Source: Triangularia verruculosa
Taxonomy: Eukaryota > Ascomycota > Sordariomycetes > Sordariales > Podosporaceae
Reading direction: 5' to 3'
Assembly (NCBI GenBank): GCA_033296885.1
Contig: MU863889.1
Span: 124,001-188,000, forward strand
DNA: 64,000 nucleotides
The notes under the pieces are model-generated. The model was not told the DNA's origin. It saw nothing but the letters and a program-made list of their open reading frames with translations, and searched no databases. Positions within the stretch are counted from its first letter, which is position 1, and every line of letters begins with the position of its first letter. Positions 10,611 to 21,204 of the stretch are shown one piece after another. The position numbers were made by a program, and so were the translations under genes.

Positions 10611-13600
10611 ATGGTAAGCTACCTGGTAGACATTGGCCGAGATAAACAGATACCTCTCCTTCAACCATGATTGACTGACCTTTTTCGTGTCGGCAATAAG
10701 TTTCGAAGATTCCGGACTGGGAGCTCTGAGGGAGCCGGCCCCGAGCCGGAACCTATCGATGCTGATACGACCAATGGACCGAGTCTCAGCACGGATGGCC
10801 TTCCCTCCCAGTTACCACTTCGATCTTACTCAACCCCCAGCGGATCACTAAACATACGACAGTCGGCAACTTCACGGCCCAGTCTGAGCTCACAGAGACA
10901 CTTAGCCGCGTCCGATACCACCATTGCTGGGTCCTCGTCAAGGTCATCACGAAGAACCACATTCTTCCGTGACAAATCACCAACACCCGAGGATCCTCTC
11001 GGACTGATCCTTGTCCATGGTTCTGGAGGGTCAGAAGCAGACATCATCTTTGTCCACGGCCTTGGCGGGTCGTCTCGAAGGACATGGTCCTGGAACCGTG
11101 ATCCCAACTTCTTCTGGCCATCATGGATTCACCACGAAGAGGGCTTGTCCCAGTTCAGAATATTCTCATTCGGTTACAATGCCAACTTCCGTGAATCAGA
11201 TACTCCACTAAGTATCATGGACTTCTCCAAGAGTCTTCTTGTGCGAATGAGAGCATATGGGCACGGAGCTCTTGATTCCGATGCCATCGGACTAGTAGGT
11301 TAAGTTGTTTGCGATTTGGTCCGCCCGAACTCCTGCTTACCTTGATTGTAGAAACCAATAGTGTTCGTAGCACATTCAATGGGTGGATTGGTGGTCAAAA
11401 AGGTCTGTTCACGATCGCTTTGGAGCTACAAATTGCTGACTACATCGACTCCAAAGGCCCTGATGTTGGGCAAGACGCACGATCAATACTCCTCCATGCT
11501 GTCCAAAGTACACGGCATCATGTTCTTCTCCACTCCCCATAAAGGATCCTCCCACGCATCAACCCTCAACAGCCTGCTCTCAGTCTTGATCGGGACATCC
11601 GCCAAGGTCTATGTCTCAGAGCTGGATCCTAGCTCAACATCTATCGAGGACATCAGCGAGCAATTCCGCAACATCTGCGGGTCTTGGCAATTGATCTCTC
11701 TCTATGAGACGCAGCCAACAAAGATCTCACCAGGAATCAAACGGATGGTATGTGGCCATCTGCCCCCTATTCGATGGCAAATGAGATAGCACCACTGACA
11801 CGATAGACTGCAGATTGTGGACAAAGACTCCGGAGTTTTGAGTTATCCGAAAGAGATCTCAGTCCCGATAGATGCCGATCACAACACGATTTGCAAATTC
11901 CAGAGTCGTTTAGACCCCAATTACTGCCTCGCTATCGATCTGCTTCGACAATTAACAGCTGGCATGCGATCGCCCCAGACAAGTAGGTTTTGTGGTCCCG
12001 CAGAAGGGGAAGAATCCCTTGTCTAACCCATCACCATAGAAGCTTTGGTCCGGCGAACAACGTCCCACAACCCTCCTCCATCGTTTTTTGATCAGGCTAA
12101 AGCGCTTGAGACTATTCTAGATATCAAGGGAAACGCGCGGAGTGACCTGGAGAGACATCTCTCACGAGCTCTTCCTGGATCATGTCAGTGGCTTCATCGC
12201 AACGCCCGCTTCCGTGGATGGCTTGATGGATCAGACAGCAGTCATGATGTCCTATGGCTTGCTGGTCTCCCAGGCACGGGAAAGTCCACAGTCGCTGCCA
12301 AGACCATCCACCACATCCAGCAGGCGCTGCATCAATCAAGCTGTCAGTGCCATTTCTTCATGGAAAGCCAACCGACAAAGCAAAACATAGCGTACTGCCT
12401 TCGGACAATCGCGTTTCAACTAGCCAAGACGCACCAACCATTCGCGGAGAAGCTTCTTCAGCTGCATAAGGAGACTGGTTTCACGGCGGGAGAACAGAAA
12501 TTTGGTCTCATCTGGGACACCATATTTGAGAATATTGTCTTCAAAATGGATTTCGGACAAACACTCCACTGGGTATTAGACGGTTTGGATGAGGCGGATG
12601 CACCCAAGCTCCTCGTTCGCAGCCTGTTGCAGATCCAGTCTAAAACTCGGATCAAGCTACTGCTTTTCAGCAGGCCGAAAAAGGACTTGACCAATATTCT
12701 CATGGCCAGATTTGGTGCAGTGCCCATGATCAATGTTTCTGTTGAGCAGACACAAGAAGATCTTCAACAGTACGTAGCCTCAGTGGCCACTGAGATCTTC
12801 CCGGACGCTGGAGGGCCAATCCACGAATACGTCATACAACAAATCACGAGGAGAGCCGAAGGCTCTTTTCTGTGGACCAGACTGGCTTTGGACACTTTGC
12901 GGGACAACTGGCACACACAGGCCGATATCGATCTTGCCCTCAACGACGTGCCGAATGGAATGCACTCGCTGTATCAACGAATGATTCAAAATGTGAACAG
13001 CCAGTCATCGAGACTCCAGGAGATAGCTTTTCGAATTCTCACCTGGACATCCTGTGCCTTCCGTCCTCTCACAATCCCGGAACTCTCTGCCGCATTGCAG
13101 CCCGAGTTTGATGGGTTTGTGAATCTCTCCGAGACAGTTGAGCAGATATGTGGCCAGTTTGTCCGCGTCGATGATGGCAGGATTTCGCTCATCCACAGCA
13201 CCGCCCGCCAGTTTCTGCTCAAGCCGTCTGACAACGTCCCAGCACCCGTGGGAGAGCAGGCTGGACACGATCATCTCGCAGTCTCGTGCTTGCAGTATCT
13301 GTCACAAGATCACTGGCGTCAACAGTTTGCACTGTTACCGCAAGAGCGAACCTTCAAGGACCGATTGAAGCCGCTTTACGACAAGTTCCCTCTACTGAGA
13401 TACTCTCTGAATCACTGGGCTTATCATGTTAGTCATGCGAGCACCGACAACTCCACAGTGTTGTCGTTTCTTCGGCTGTTCTGTAACAAGCACATCTTAC
13501 AATGGGCCCAAGCTGTGGCACTCTCGGATAGGCTAGAGCTCCTACCAACCACAGCGCGCTATCTCAAAGTATGGTCTCGCCGGAAACGGAAACAGTCCAG

Positions 13601-15995
13601 CGTCGGGGACTTGTCCCCTATGACTAGGGGCATGAGGATCGACGAGAGCCGCTTCGTGGGAGAGTGGACAACCGACCTCATTAGGATCGTGGGCAAGTTT
13701 GGGCTGAGCCTCGTGCAAAGCCCTTCATCTATTCACAAGAACATACCTCCTCTGTGCCCAGTTGGGTCTGTCACCTCACGAGCATACAGTCATACCACCA
13801 ATCCTTTAATATCAGTGAAGGGCCTTTCGGTGGAAGGATGGGATGACAACCTCGCTCGACTCGCACTCGGAGAGGATGAGATGGCGTCAGCAATTCGATG
13901 TGCAGGCAACTATTTCCTTGCGTTGATCACACATAATGGTTCAGTTGTGGTGTGGCACAAAGAAACATGTGAGGAGATTTACAGGCTGCATCATGGTGAA
14001 TGGGTTACCCTGCTTGCCACAGATAAGGCTGGTCGACTTGCTGCAACGGCCGGACGATACACATTCCGTGTCTGGGAACTTACCAGCGGAAAGCTGCTTT
14101 ACAAGCTCCCCAAGACTAGCTCAGCACGTACCATGAGCCTCGAATTTGCCCACTCTGGCAGCAAATTGCGAATCAGCTATGACGACAACACATTGTCTCT
14201 ATATGACATCGATACTAGATTCGAGGAGACCTTGTTTACGGAACCCTATAGCAAAGACATGCAGCGTAGTTGCCCGCGTTTCATGGCCCCTAGCCCTGAC
14301 CAGACGAAACTGGCGATTGCATTCCGTGGTAGACCAGTCGAGTTATGGGACGTCGCCCAATCTCAGATATTCCCCAGCCCGAAGCCACGGCTATGCATCC
14401 GCAAAAATGACAAAGACCTCGAAGTCGACGGAAACGAGGTGTTCAACTCGCCCGAGGTAGTTCGATGGTCTCCAGACGGTTCAACGGTATACATTCTGTA
14501 TCAAGATGCGACAGTTCTCGTGTGGGACCTTATCGAGGATGGACAGTTTGAGCGCGGAGACACTGGAGCCCGAGAAATGGTTCTTAACAACGACGGTACC
14601 CTGCTCCTGACCAGTAGTAACGGCGGATCAATCCGTGTCTGGTCCCTCCCAACCTTCTACATCATCTATGAGCTCAAATCGGATGAGTTTGTCCGCGATC
14701 TCACCTTCAGTCCCGACAGCCAACGCATCTACGATGTCCGTGGATCAGGGTGCAACGTCTGGGCACCAGATATTCTCATTAGACCGGACTCACTCGATCA
14801 CAAAGAAACGGCAAGCAGCGCCGACGCATCTTTCGTGTCGGATGTTATGTCGGAACCCGTGCTTGCACAGGATCAGCAGGCCCAGCGCGGACATGTCACT
14901 GCGCTGATATGTGATGATCACGACGAGTTCTTTTGTGTTGGCCGAGATGACGGGTCTGTCAACATCCATGACATGGCCGATGGTGCTGTAGTGCGTAAGG
15001 CTTACAAGCACTCTGCTACTGTCGATGTCGTGGTGATAGGATGGTCACCCTCACGCCGCTTCATCGCCTCTGCTGACGACTCCGGCAAGATCATCGTCAA
15101 GAGGCTCAAGATCAAGGATGATGGGAAATGGGCTGTCTTTCCGATGTTTGACCTTCGTGTAGGTGAGCCGGTGGCGCAAATACTATTCAGCCCAAATGAG
15201 ACCCTACTCCTCATTGGTACAGAGTCATCGGATCGCATCTGGGATCTCAAGACAAAGGGTGAGGTCTGTCGGAGGCGTTGGAACTCCAAGGTCAGTCACA
15301 AATGGCTGAACCACGCAGAGGACCCGACCCGACTTATTTGGCTCAGTGGGCAGCACATCCGTTATCACACCTGGGCTGGTCTAGCAACTGAAGCGGAACA
15401 GGATGCAGAGGTCAACATTACAGATGACGACCCGGAAGAGAAAGAAGAAAAAGAGCATGATGACGATCAGACCGTTGTCGAGGATGATGATGGTGATGAC
15501 CATCTCTCCCTGACCCGAAGTGTCAGCTCCTCCACGCCGGCCACCCCCTTTCCCTCAGGTTTCCCCATAGAAACCCCAAAGACCACCATTAGAAGGGTTA
15601 TACGCCCTAACAACCGCCAGTACATCCTTTATCAGGCCCAATCCAGTCAGTCCCGTAGGACACGGAGCAGCGGAACAAAGTCATTGTATCTTGTCAACAT
15701 GGAGAACGTGGCGAGTATACGGCGCAAGCTACTCACGACACTGAGCGAAGACATACGTCACCTATTGGGTTGTGTCCGTGACAAGATAGTGTTCATCGAC
15801 CATGAGAACTGGGTTTGCACTGCTGCTCTCAGCCTATCTCGAAAGGACCCTGGAACTGGCTCAGTAAATCGTCATTTCTTTCTTCCTAGAGATTGGGTCA
15901 ACTCTTTGACACTGCAAGTGGTTAGCAAAGGTGGAACCTTGCTTAGTGCTAGGAATGGGGAAGTTGCCGTAGTCAAGTATGGCAAGGGATTCTAA
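10611..15995 (+). CDS. NLR-type protein: esterase-like N-terminus, NACHT NTPase, WD40 repeats
   Basis: Proposed exons are 10611-10613, 10701-11294, 11352-11402, 11457-11747, 11814-11982 and 12040-15995, giving 1,687 residues. Residues about 113-300 form an alpha/beta-hydrolase of the DUF676/SesB-like kind: DIIFVHGLGGSSRRTWSW, FRIFSFGYNA, the nucleophile elbow VAHSMGGLVVKK (Ser about 208) and GIMFFSTPHKGSS. Residues about 420-600 form the NACHT module, with Walker A GLPGTGKST (about 445) and Walker B LHWVLDGLDEAD (about 545). From about 970 to the end are diverged WD40 blades (for example RVWELTSGKLLYKL, VLVWDLIEDGQ, IRVWSLPTFYI), broken by an Asp/Glu-rich insert near 1495-1525. Fungal proteins of this plan act as intracellular sensors in heterokaryon incompatibility and innate immunity. 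The WD40 blades are dissimilar, unlike the near-identical repeats of HET-E-type alleles. The first exon (ATG only) is the least certain part. Confidence 0.88.
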
Positions 15996-16211
15996 GGGAA
16001 GCAACGACTGCTTGAACGTGGTCTTTATTCACATTAGATCACCAGTATTTCGTAGAATTCTAATGGGATGGACGTAAGATGACAACCGTACTCATCAAGA
16101 TCATTTTCCATACCATTTCCAACATCCCACAATTCTCGCGTGTCTTGGATTCGCAAAGCACCCACTCAGCCCTTTTCCTCTTGAGAGCTCAAGCAATCTG
16201 CAGCCCGCGGC
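15996..16211. other. Convergent intergenic region
   Basis: Short 3'-3' spacer between the NLR gene and the aldo-keto reductase gene; nothing else recognised. Confidence 0.4.
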
Positions 16212-17603
16212 TCAAGGTTCCTCAAACTCCTCGTTGTAGTTGTCGAAGCCCAGGTACTCCAAAGAGTTGAAGTTGCGGACACCACCTTCTCCATTTTCCC
16301 CCACCAGGTTGTCAATGGTCTTGAAGTCTTCCTCGCTCATGTCGAAGATACAGTCAAAGTTCTCAACAATTCTCTTTTCGCTGTTGCTCTTGGGAATAAC
16401 CGAGATGCCACGTAGCAGCAAATGGCACAGGATGACCTGAGCGGGCGTCTTGCCATACTTTTCGGCGATCTTGCCGATCTGAGGGTCATATCATGTCAGC
16501 AAACCATGGCTCATACCCAAGAAAGAACGCCTGCATGAAGATCGCGTACTGTCTCATCCTCCAGCGGCCCCGGACCGGTCCTCCCAACCAACGACGGAAT
16601 AGGTACACATCCCAAAGGCCCAAAGGCTGTGACGTGGACACCGTTATCTTGGCATGTCTTCACCAACCCTTTTTGGGGCCAGTGGGGATGACACTCGATC
16701 TGGTTCAAGACGGGCTTGATTCGAGCTGTCTTCAACAATCGCAGGACTTTGGGAGATGAGAAATTCGAGATGCCTTATTCTGACTGTTAGTGGGTTGCAC
16801 AGTTGTTTAGCACGTTGAAGTAGCTCACCGATGTGTTTGACTTTACCGGTATCAACCAACCTTTCCATGGCTTTCCAGGTGACTTCAAACGAACGGGAGA
16901 GCTCGATATCGATGGCGGGCTACCAAGGCGTCAGAGGCCAATCTCTAGAGGAAGTCAATATTACCTATGGAAAGTTTACCTTGCCCTGGGCATCGCGTTC
17001 AGTGCCATAGTTGGCAGTCTTCCTGTACGCATACGGGACTTCTCAAGGTCTTAGCTCCTAGGTCTCGGTACGTCCCTGAAGACAGAGGCGTCTTGTCTTG
17101 CTTACAATGCATGATAAAAATGTCGACTATTCCCTCAAAGTCAGCATACCTACCTAGGTATCTTACAGTTGAAGTAGAGCAAGATAGGGGCCAACTAACC
17201 GTAGTCCAGTCCCAGGTTTTTCAGGCTTATATCCAGGTTGACCTCGACATCCTCTGGAGCATGGAAGACATTCTCCCTGGCCAGGTAGAATGATTAGCTA
17301 ACAGGCAGAGTACGGTATGTATAGCTTTAGGTTTGATACTCACAGCTTGGTCACAACCGTGATTTCCTCTCTCGGAATACCGCTTTCATGAATAGCCTCC
17401 CCAACTTCCTGTTCACCCTGCCCATCACCGTAGCGTAGAGACGTGTCAATGTGGCGGTATCCAACCTTCAGGGCAGTGAGAACGGACTGCTTGACACTTT
17501 TGTCAGGGTACTTGGCAGGATCCGGTTGGAACGTTCCAAGGCCTCGCCCAGGAAGTCTTGCACCGTCCTCCGTAATCTGGAACGAGTCGAGTGGGCGCAT
17601 CAT
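16212..17603 (-). CDS. Aldo-keto reductase
   Basis: Seven exons on the minus strand (17603-17344, 17276-17200, 17126-17106, 17038-16980, 16919-16829, 16773-16550, 16478-16212) join in frame to 332 residues, close to the usual 310-330 for the family. The catalytic tetrad is complete: Asp53 and Tyr58 in VGYRHIDTSLRYGDG, Lys86 in ITVVTK, and His119 in VDIFIMH. Later come KHIGISNFSS, LNQIECHPHWPQ and VIPKSNSEKRI, the NADP-binding signature. Such cytosolic enzymes reduce aldehydes or sugars with NADPH (glycerol dehydrogenase, xylose reductase and related types); the exact substrate cannot be told. Exon 3 is a 21-base micro-exon that encodes the catalytic His, and the intron before it contains an exact TACCTAGGTA. 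The gene is divergent from the SDR gene, sharing a spacer of about 417 bases. Confidence 0.92.
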
Positions 17604-18020
17604 CTCAGATTTGGAGTCTTAAACGCATTACAAAAAGCCTGCGAACTGAAGAGAGTGACACCCAACCCTGAAAGGAATGATGCGGAGAGCAGGAGAAGGT
17701 AGGATAGTGGAGGGGTTCTGTGCGGGATATCGAAAGCTGTCTGTGCTGTTATGGTGTGTGAGCTGCAGGAGACATGCATCAACCCCGCTCCCGGTCGATG
17801 TCCGATTTTTCATAACTCAGGTACCTTGTTGGCACAAGCATCTTGGAGAACCTCTCTGATTGTTTCCTCTTCACTGTGCCGCCGCCTTTGCGCCCTCGCC
17901 AACAACCTGACTTCATCCGATAACGGCCCACAATCTGGACCAGAGGAAAGCATCGATCAGGCTGCCATAGTCCTAACGACCAATTGTTCAAGAAGGTTTT
18001 TTACGGTCGTGGGAGGAGCA
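17604..18020. promoter_or_regulatory. Shared spacer of the divergent AKR and SDR genes
   Basis: The two oxidoreductase genes start back to back, so this 417-base spacer must hold both promoters. No specific operator was recognised. The SDR reading frame stays open upstream through much of this spacer (to 17751), but the sequence there has no SDR character. Confidence 0.45.
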
Positions 18021-18974
18021 ATGGCTGAAAGCAGCTCAGATTTGACATCCAGGGTTCTCCCCATCATAAAGTTGGGGTCTGGAGAACCACCATCTCAGAA
18101 ACTTGCACCCGACCGCAATCTTCCTATTACCCTTACCAACGACCCATGTCTGAAAGACCCCTACCTCCGCTTGCAACCTGTTGTCGATGCGACTCCTGCT
18201 TATGAACGTTTCAGGGTCTCAGGTACTGCCATCGTGACAGGTGGTGCAGGCGATTTGGGCATTGCTGCTATTCGAGCCTTGCTTGAACACGGGCTTCAAA
18301 CAGTCGTCCTGTTTGATGCGATATCACCCGAAGCTATAGCCAACGCCAAAAGAGAACTGAGTGATAACTTTCCTTACGCTACATTCGTCTACAACCAGTT
18401 GGACATTACCGACGCCGATGCCGTCAAGTTGGCAGTCGACGGCGCCGCCCAGTTATTCGGTCCCATCACCGTTCTTGCGAACTTTGTCGGCGTGGTCTGT
18501 TGTGAGCATGCAAAGGAACTCTCCGTGGATGCGTGGCGGCGGACCATGGACGTGAACGCCACCGGCTCGTTCATCATCGCGCAGGCGGTGGCCCGGAAGA
18601 TGGCGGAGGCCAAGACCGGAGGCAGTATCATCCTGGTGGCCAGCATATCAGGAAGTCGTGTCAACTTTCCTCAACCTCAGGCGGCATACAATGCTTCCAA
18701 GGCGGCAGTGATTATGATGAAGAATTGCCTTGCCGTGGAGTGGGCACGACACGGGATCAGAGTCAACACGATCAGCCCTGGTTACATGAACACCATCCTA
18801 AATGAAGGGGAAGGTTTGGAAGAAGCGAGAAAGGCGTGGTTTGCGCGCAATCCAATGGGGAGAATCGGTGAACGCGAGGAGATTTGCGGTGCTCTGGTGC
18901 TTCTTGCTAGCCGAGCCGGGAGCTACATCACTGGGGCGGATATCGTTGTCGACGGCGGCCAATCCTTGTTGTAA
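18021..18974 (+). CDS. Short-chain dehydrogenase/reductase (polyol/sorbose reductase-like)
   Basis: A single exon of 317 residues from the ATG at 18021. The first 60 residues are a polar extension, followed by the Rossmann dinucleotide motif TGGAGDLG (residues 73-80), LDITDADAV, catalytic Ser in ILVASISGS (about 208-210), and the YNASK pair Tyr223/Lys227. Then come VNTISPGYMNT and the typical C-terminal YITGADIVVDGGQSLL. The usual NNAG motif reads ANFVG. The length and overall sequence resemble fungal sorbose reductases and D-arabinitol dehydrogenases, which interconvert ketoses and polyols with NAD(P)H in the cytosol; this substrate guess is inference. The frame is open 90 codons further upstream, but I chose 18021 because homologous SDRs do not extend so far. 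Divergent neighbour of the aldo-keto reductase. Confidence 0.88.
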   Translation: MAESSSDLTSRVLPIIKLGSGEPPSQKLAPDRNLPITLTNDPCLKDPYLRLQPVVDATPAYERFRVSGTAIVTGGAGDLGIAAIRALLEHGLQTVVLFDAISPEAIANAKRELSDNFPYATFVYNQLDITDADAVKLAVDGAAQLFGPITVLANFVGVVCCEHAKELSVDAWRRTMDVNATGSFIIAQAVARKMAEAKTGGSIILVASISGSRVNFPQPQAAYNASKAAVIMMKNCLAVEWARHGIRVNTISPGYMNTILNEGEGLEEARKAWFARNPMGRIGEREEICGALVLLASRAGSYITGADIVVDGGQSLL

Positions 18975-19380
18975 CCTGGGGCCAGATTTTGGACGTTGGA
19001 GAACAACGGGTTTCGAATTGTGCCGAGATTTTGGCGACGAGCCTCATGGTAGGGTAGGTAGGCGATGGGAATGGCGACGGCGCGGGCATCGTTGCTTGTC
19101 AGGGTGAGGTTGATGAAGTCGGTTAGATCCTTTTTATCGTAAAGAATGTCGAATATTGTCTCCAATAGTTCATTGCGAATGGCGTGCAGATGACAATGGG
19201 CAGTCGTTTTCGCAGGAGGTCGAGTCGGGTTGCGGGGGAGTCTGTGATGCTCTGAGAAGGACGACAAGAGAGTTTGGATACATGGGTTCCATAAAAAGTT
19301 CTCGGAATGTAGGCATGATGCAGCCACCGCTTGCGCATTTCGTGCCGTTCATGTTTGGAGAGAGTTCGACGTTTGCCATA
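18923..19380 (-). pseudogene. F-box-like gene remnant
   Basis: The reverse strand encodes ELLETIFDILYDKKDL, then INLTLTSNDARAVAIPIAYL, which fits an F-box helix set (leucine-rich, ELL..IFD..L, L.LTS..., AIPI.Y). A second frame just upstream contains LSKHERHEMRKRWLHHAY, so the reading frame shifts inside the remnant. It ends inside the 3' end of the SDR gene, where a full F-box protein would need several hundred more residues. I therefore read it as a decayed fragment. Weak call, from pattern only. Confidence 0.3.
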
Positions 19381-19393
19381 ACCTTCCAACACA

Positions 19394-19482
19394 GCCCGTA
19401 TAGCTCAGTGGTAGAGCGCATCACTCGTAAGACACATCGACTTGACATGATGAGGTCCGCGGTTCAATCCCGCGTGGGGGCA
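19394..19482 (+). tRNA. tRNA-Thr (anticodon CGT) with a 17-base intron
   Basis: The cloverleaf reads from G19394: D-arm AGCTCAGTGGTAGAGC, anticodon stem CATCA/TGATG around loop CTCGTAA with anticodon CGT at 19426-19428, and T-arm CGCGGTTCAATCCCGCG. An intron of 17 bases sits at 19431-19447, directly 3' of the anticodon loop position 37/38 as expected for nuclear tRNA introns. A poly-T terminator follows at about 19494. The acceptor stem pairs GCCCGTA with TGGGGGC, leaving a G-G mismatch at pair 5-68 and a T-G wobble next to it, which is unusual. Confidence 0.9.
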
Positions 19483-19959
19483 AGTTTCTTATCTTTTAGT
19501 CTTGGACATCCCCTCAGTTTGAATACCTTTCTGTTCTGCATTGCAGATAACTTCTTTTTGCAGTGATGAAGACCATTGCAAAGGCTGAGGCTCATTGTTG
19601 TTAGGTGGTTCGATAGCTGAGGCCTAAGCGGGACGTGCACCCGGAGCGGAGCGGAAGGGTTCCGTGTGGTGTGGCCCGTGCAGTTCCGTCAAGATCTCGG
19701 CCTCACCATGTTTCGGACCGGAGGGCTTCACCGTACATTTTCTACACCTTTATCCGTATTACCCTCGAAACCCTTGAATTTTTATTAGCGTAGGACTTGC
19801 ACCCTTATTGACCAATGCCTAAATAAGGATTCGGTTGAGGCTCCCTGCCCACAGCTTCACGATGCTCCAGATAGTGTGGATTTATATCGCGAAGAGGTGG
19901 AATTCCAGCAGCTTGCTGCTCCTCTAACACCAAAGTCCTGCTTGATCAATTGGCTAAAA

Positions 19960-20180
19960 TAAGTGGGGTGTGTTCCGCGCTGACAAAAATTCAAGGGTTG
20001 GGGTATAACCCCAACATTTTTTGTTCTTGATGCTGACGCGGCAGGAGGGGGGAAGACGACATGGATAAACAATACGAGTTTGTAGACCCTTCACTGCTGT
20101 CCCTGTTTCAACTCGCTAGTGCCATGGATGGACTTTTTTGCTCTCTCGCTCTGATACCACGTTGAGAAAATAATGGCTGC
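19960..20180 (-). mobile_element. Possible Ty1/copia-type retroelement remnant
   Basis: On the minus strand, TGGTATCAGAGC (20159-20148) matches the classic primer-binding-site sequence used by many copia elements (complementary to initiator tRNA-Met). It is preceded by TTTTCTCAACG, similar to a copia LTR end. Further along the same strand, TGTTGGGGTTATACCCC (around 20020) resembles an LTR start with a short palindrome. No gag or pol reading frame remains. The position about 0.6 kb from a tRNA gene is typical for such insertions. Evidence is short motifs only. Confidence 0.3.
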
Positions 20181-21204
20181 CTGATAATCTTTCACACCAT
20201 GCTTTTCAACCAACAACCAATAGTCTGAGCGTCAGCTTGTCCTTTCTCGGCTCACCCTCGAATCCGAGAATAATGCGACCGAGATTTTTCTTGGAAAACT
20301 ATCATCAGGGGTCTTTTGTCGCATCTCAAATTGACTCTGTTTGCGCCCAGCGCTTGTGTCTCAAATGCGGCGGTGATGTCATAGATCCATTCCATGCAAA
20401 ATATCTGGAGGAATGCCCCACCACTTGTTTATCAGGGACACCACGCAACTTCTATGTGACGACTTGCCATTGGCTGCTCTCGGCGAGTCATCAACGATCG
20501 CGGAGTCGATTGAAGAATGAGACAACTTCCACCAGACGCCCACGACCCCGTCGGCACCGTTGATCTAGTCGTAGGGCGGAGAAGAGCACCGGTCCAGTTC
20601 AACAGCAACGACGCTTCATGTCCGATCAATCTTTTCATGGGCCGCTTCAAACACAAGACGCGCCGTTTGGCACTTGTACTCTAGCCCAAAATTGGTTCTT
20701 TAGGACCAATCATAGACAGTCTGACAATGGATATTGCTGTGCCCCCATGTCCCGTCCCTTAAGCCCCCGATCCAGGTCCCGCATGTTCCTCCGAACTCAC
20801 ACTGTCGGTTGGGAGAACTTTTGAACTCTTTCCTCTTCTTTTTCGTCAGTTACGATTGAATGGCTGCCGTGTAGCCAGGCCAAACCACACCGTTCTTCGC
20901 TATCCGGCTCCGGGTATTGTCTCCAATTATTATTAGTATACCACCGAATCCGTCACCCGTTTGACGTTCAGGTTCCTCTATGAACGGCGGGGGCATTGGA
21001 GCACGACGACGTATCACACGCGGCCCTTCTTCGACACCTTGAGCGCATCCGCCGCATCATCCCTATCACCATCGAGGGATCTCACTCTCCCATGAAAACT
21101 CTCTAGCAACACCACTTTCATACCTAACCAGGCACTTTCTCGACCCCAGTAGTCGGGGCTGTCCCCTTTTACTCGCGGCCCTCCGCGGTCCCCCAGCCGT
21201 CAAG
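20181..21204. other. Intergenic region upstream of the glycosyltransferase-like gene
   Basis: About 1 kb with no recognisable gene on either strand; short frames here (for example 20237-20563) have no domain. The stretch nearest the gene presumably contains its promoter and leader. The part from 19483 to 19959 is likewise without a recognisable gene. Confidence 0.4.
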
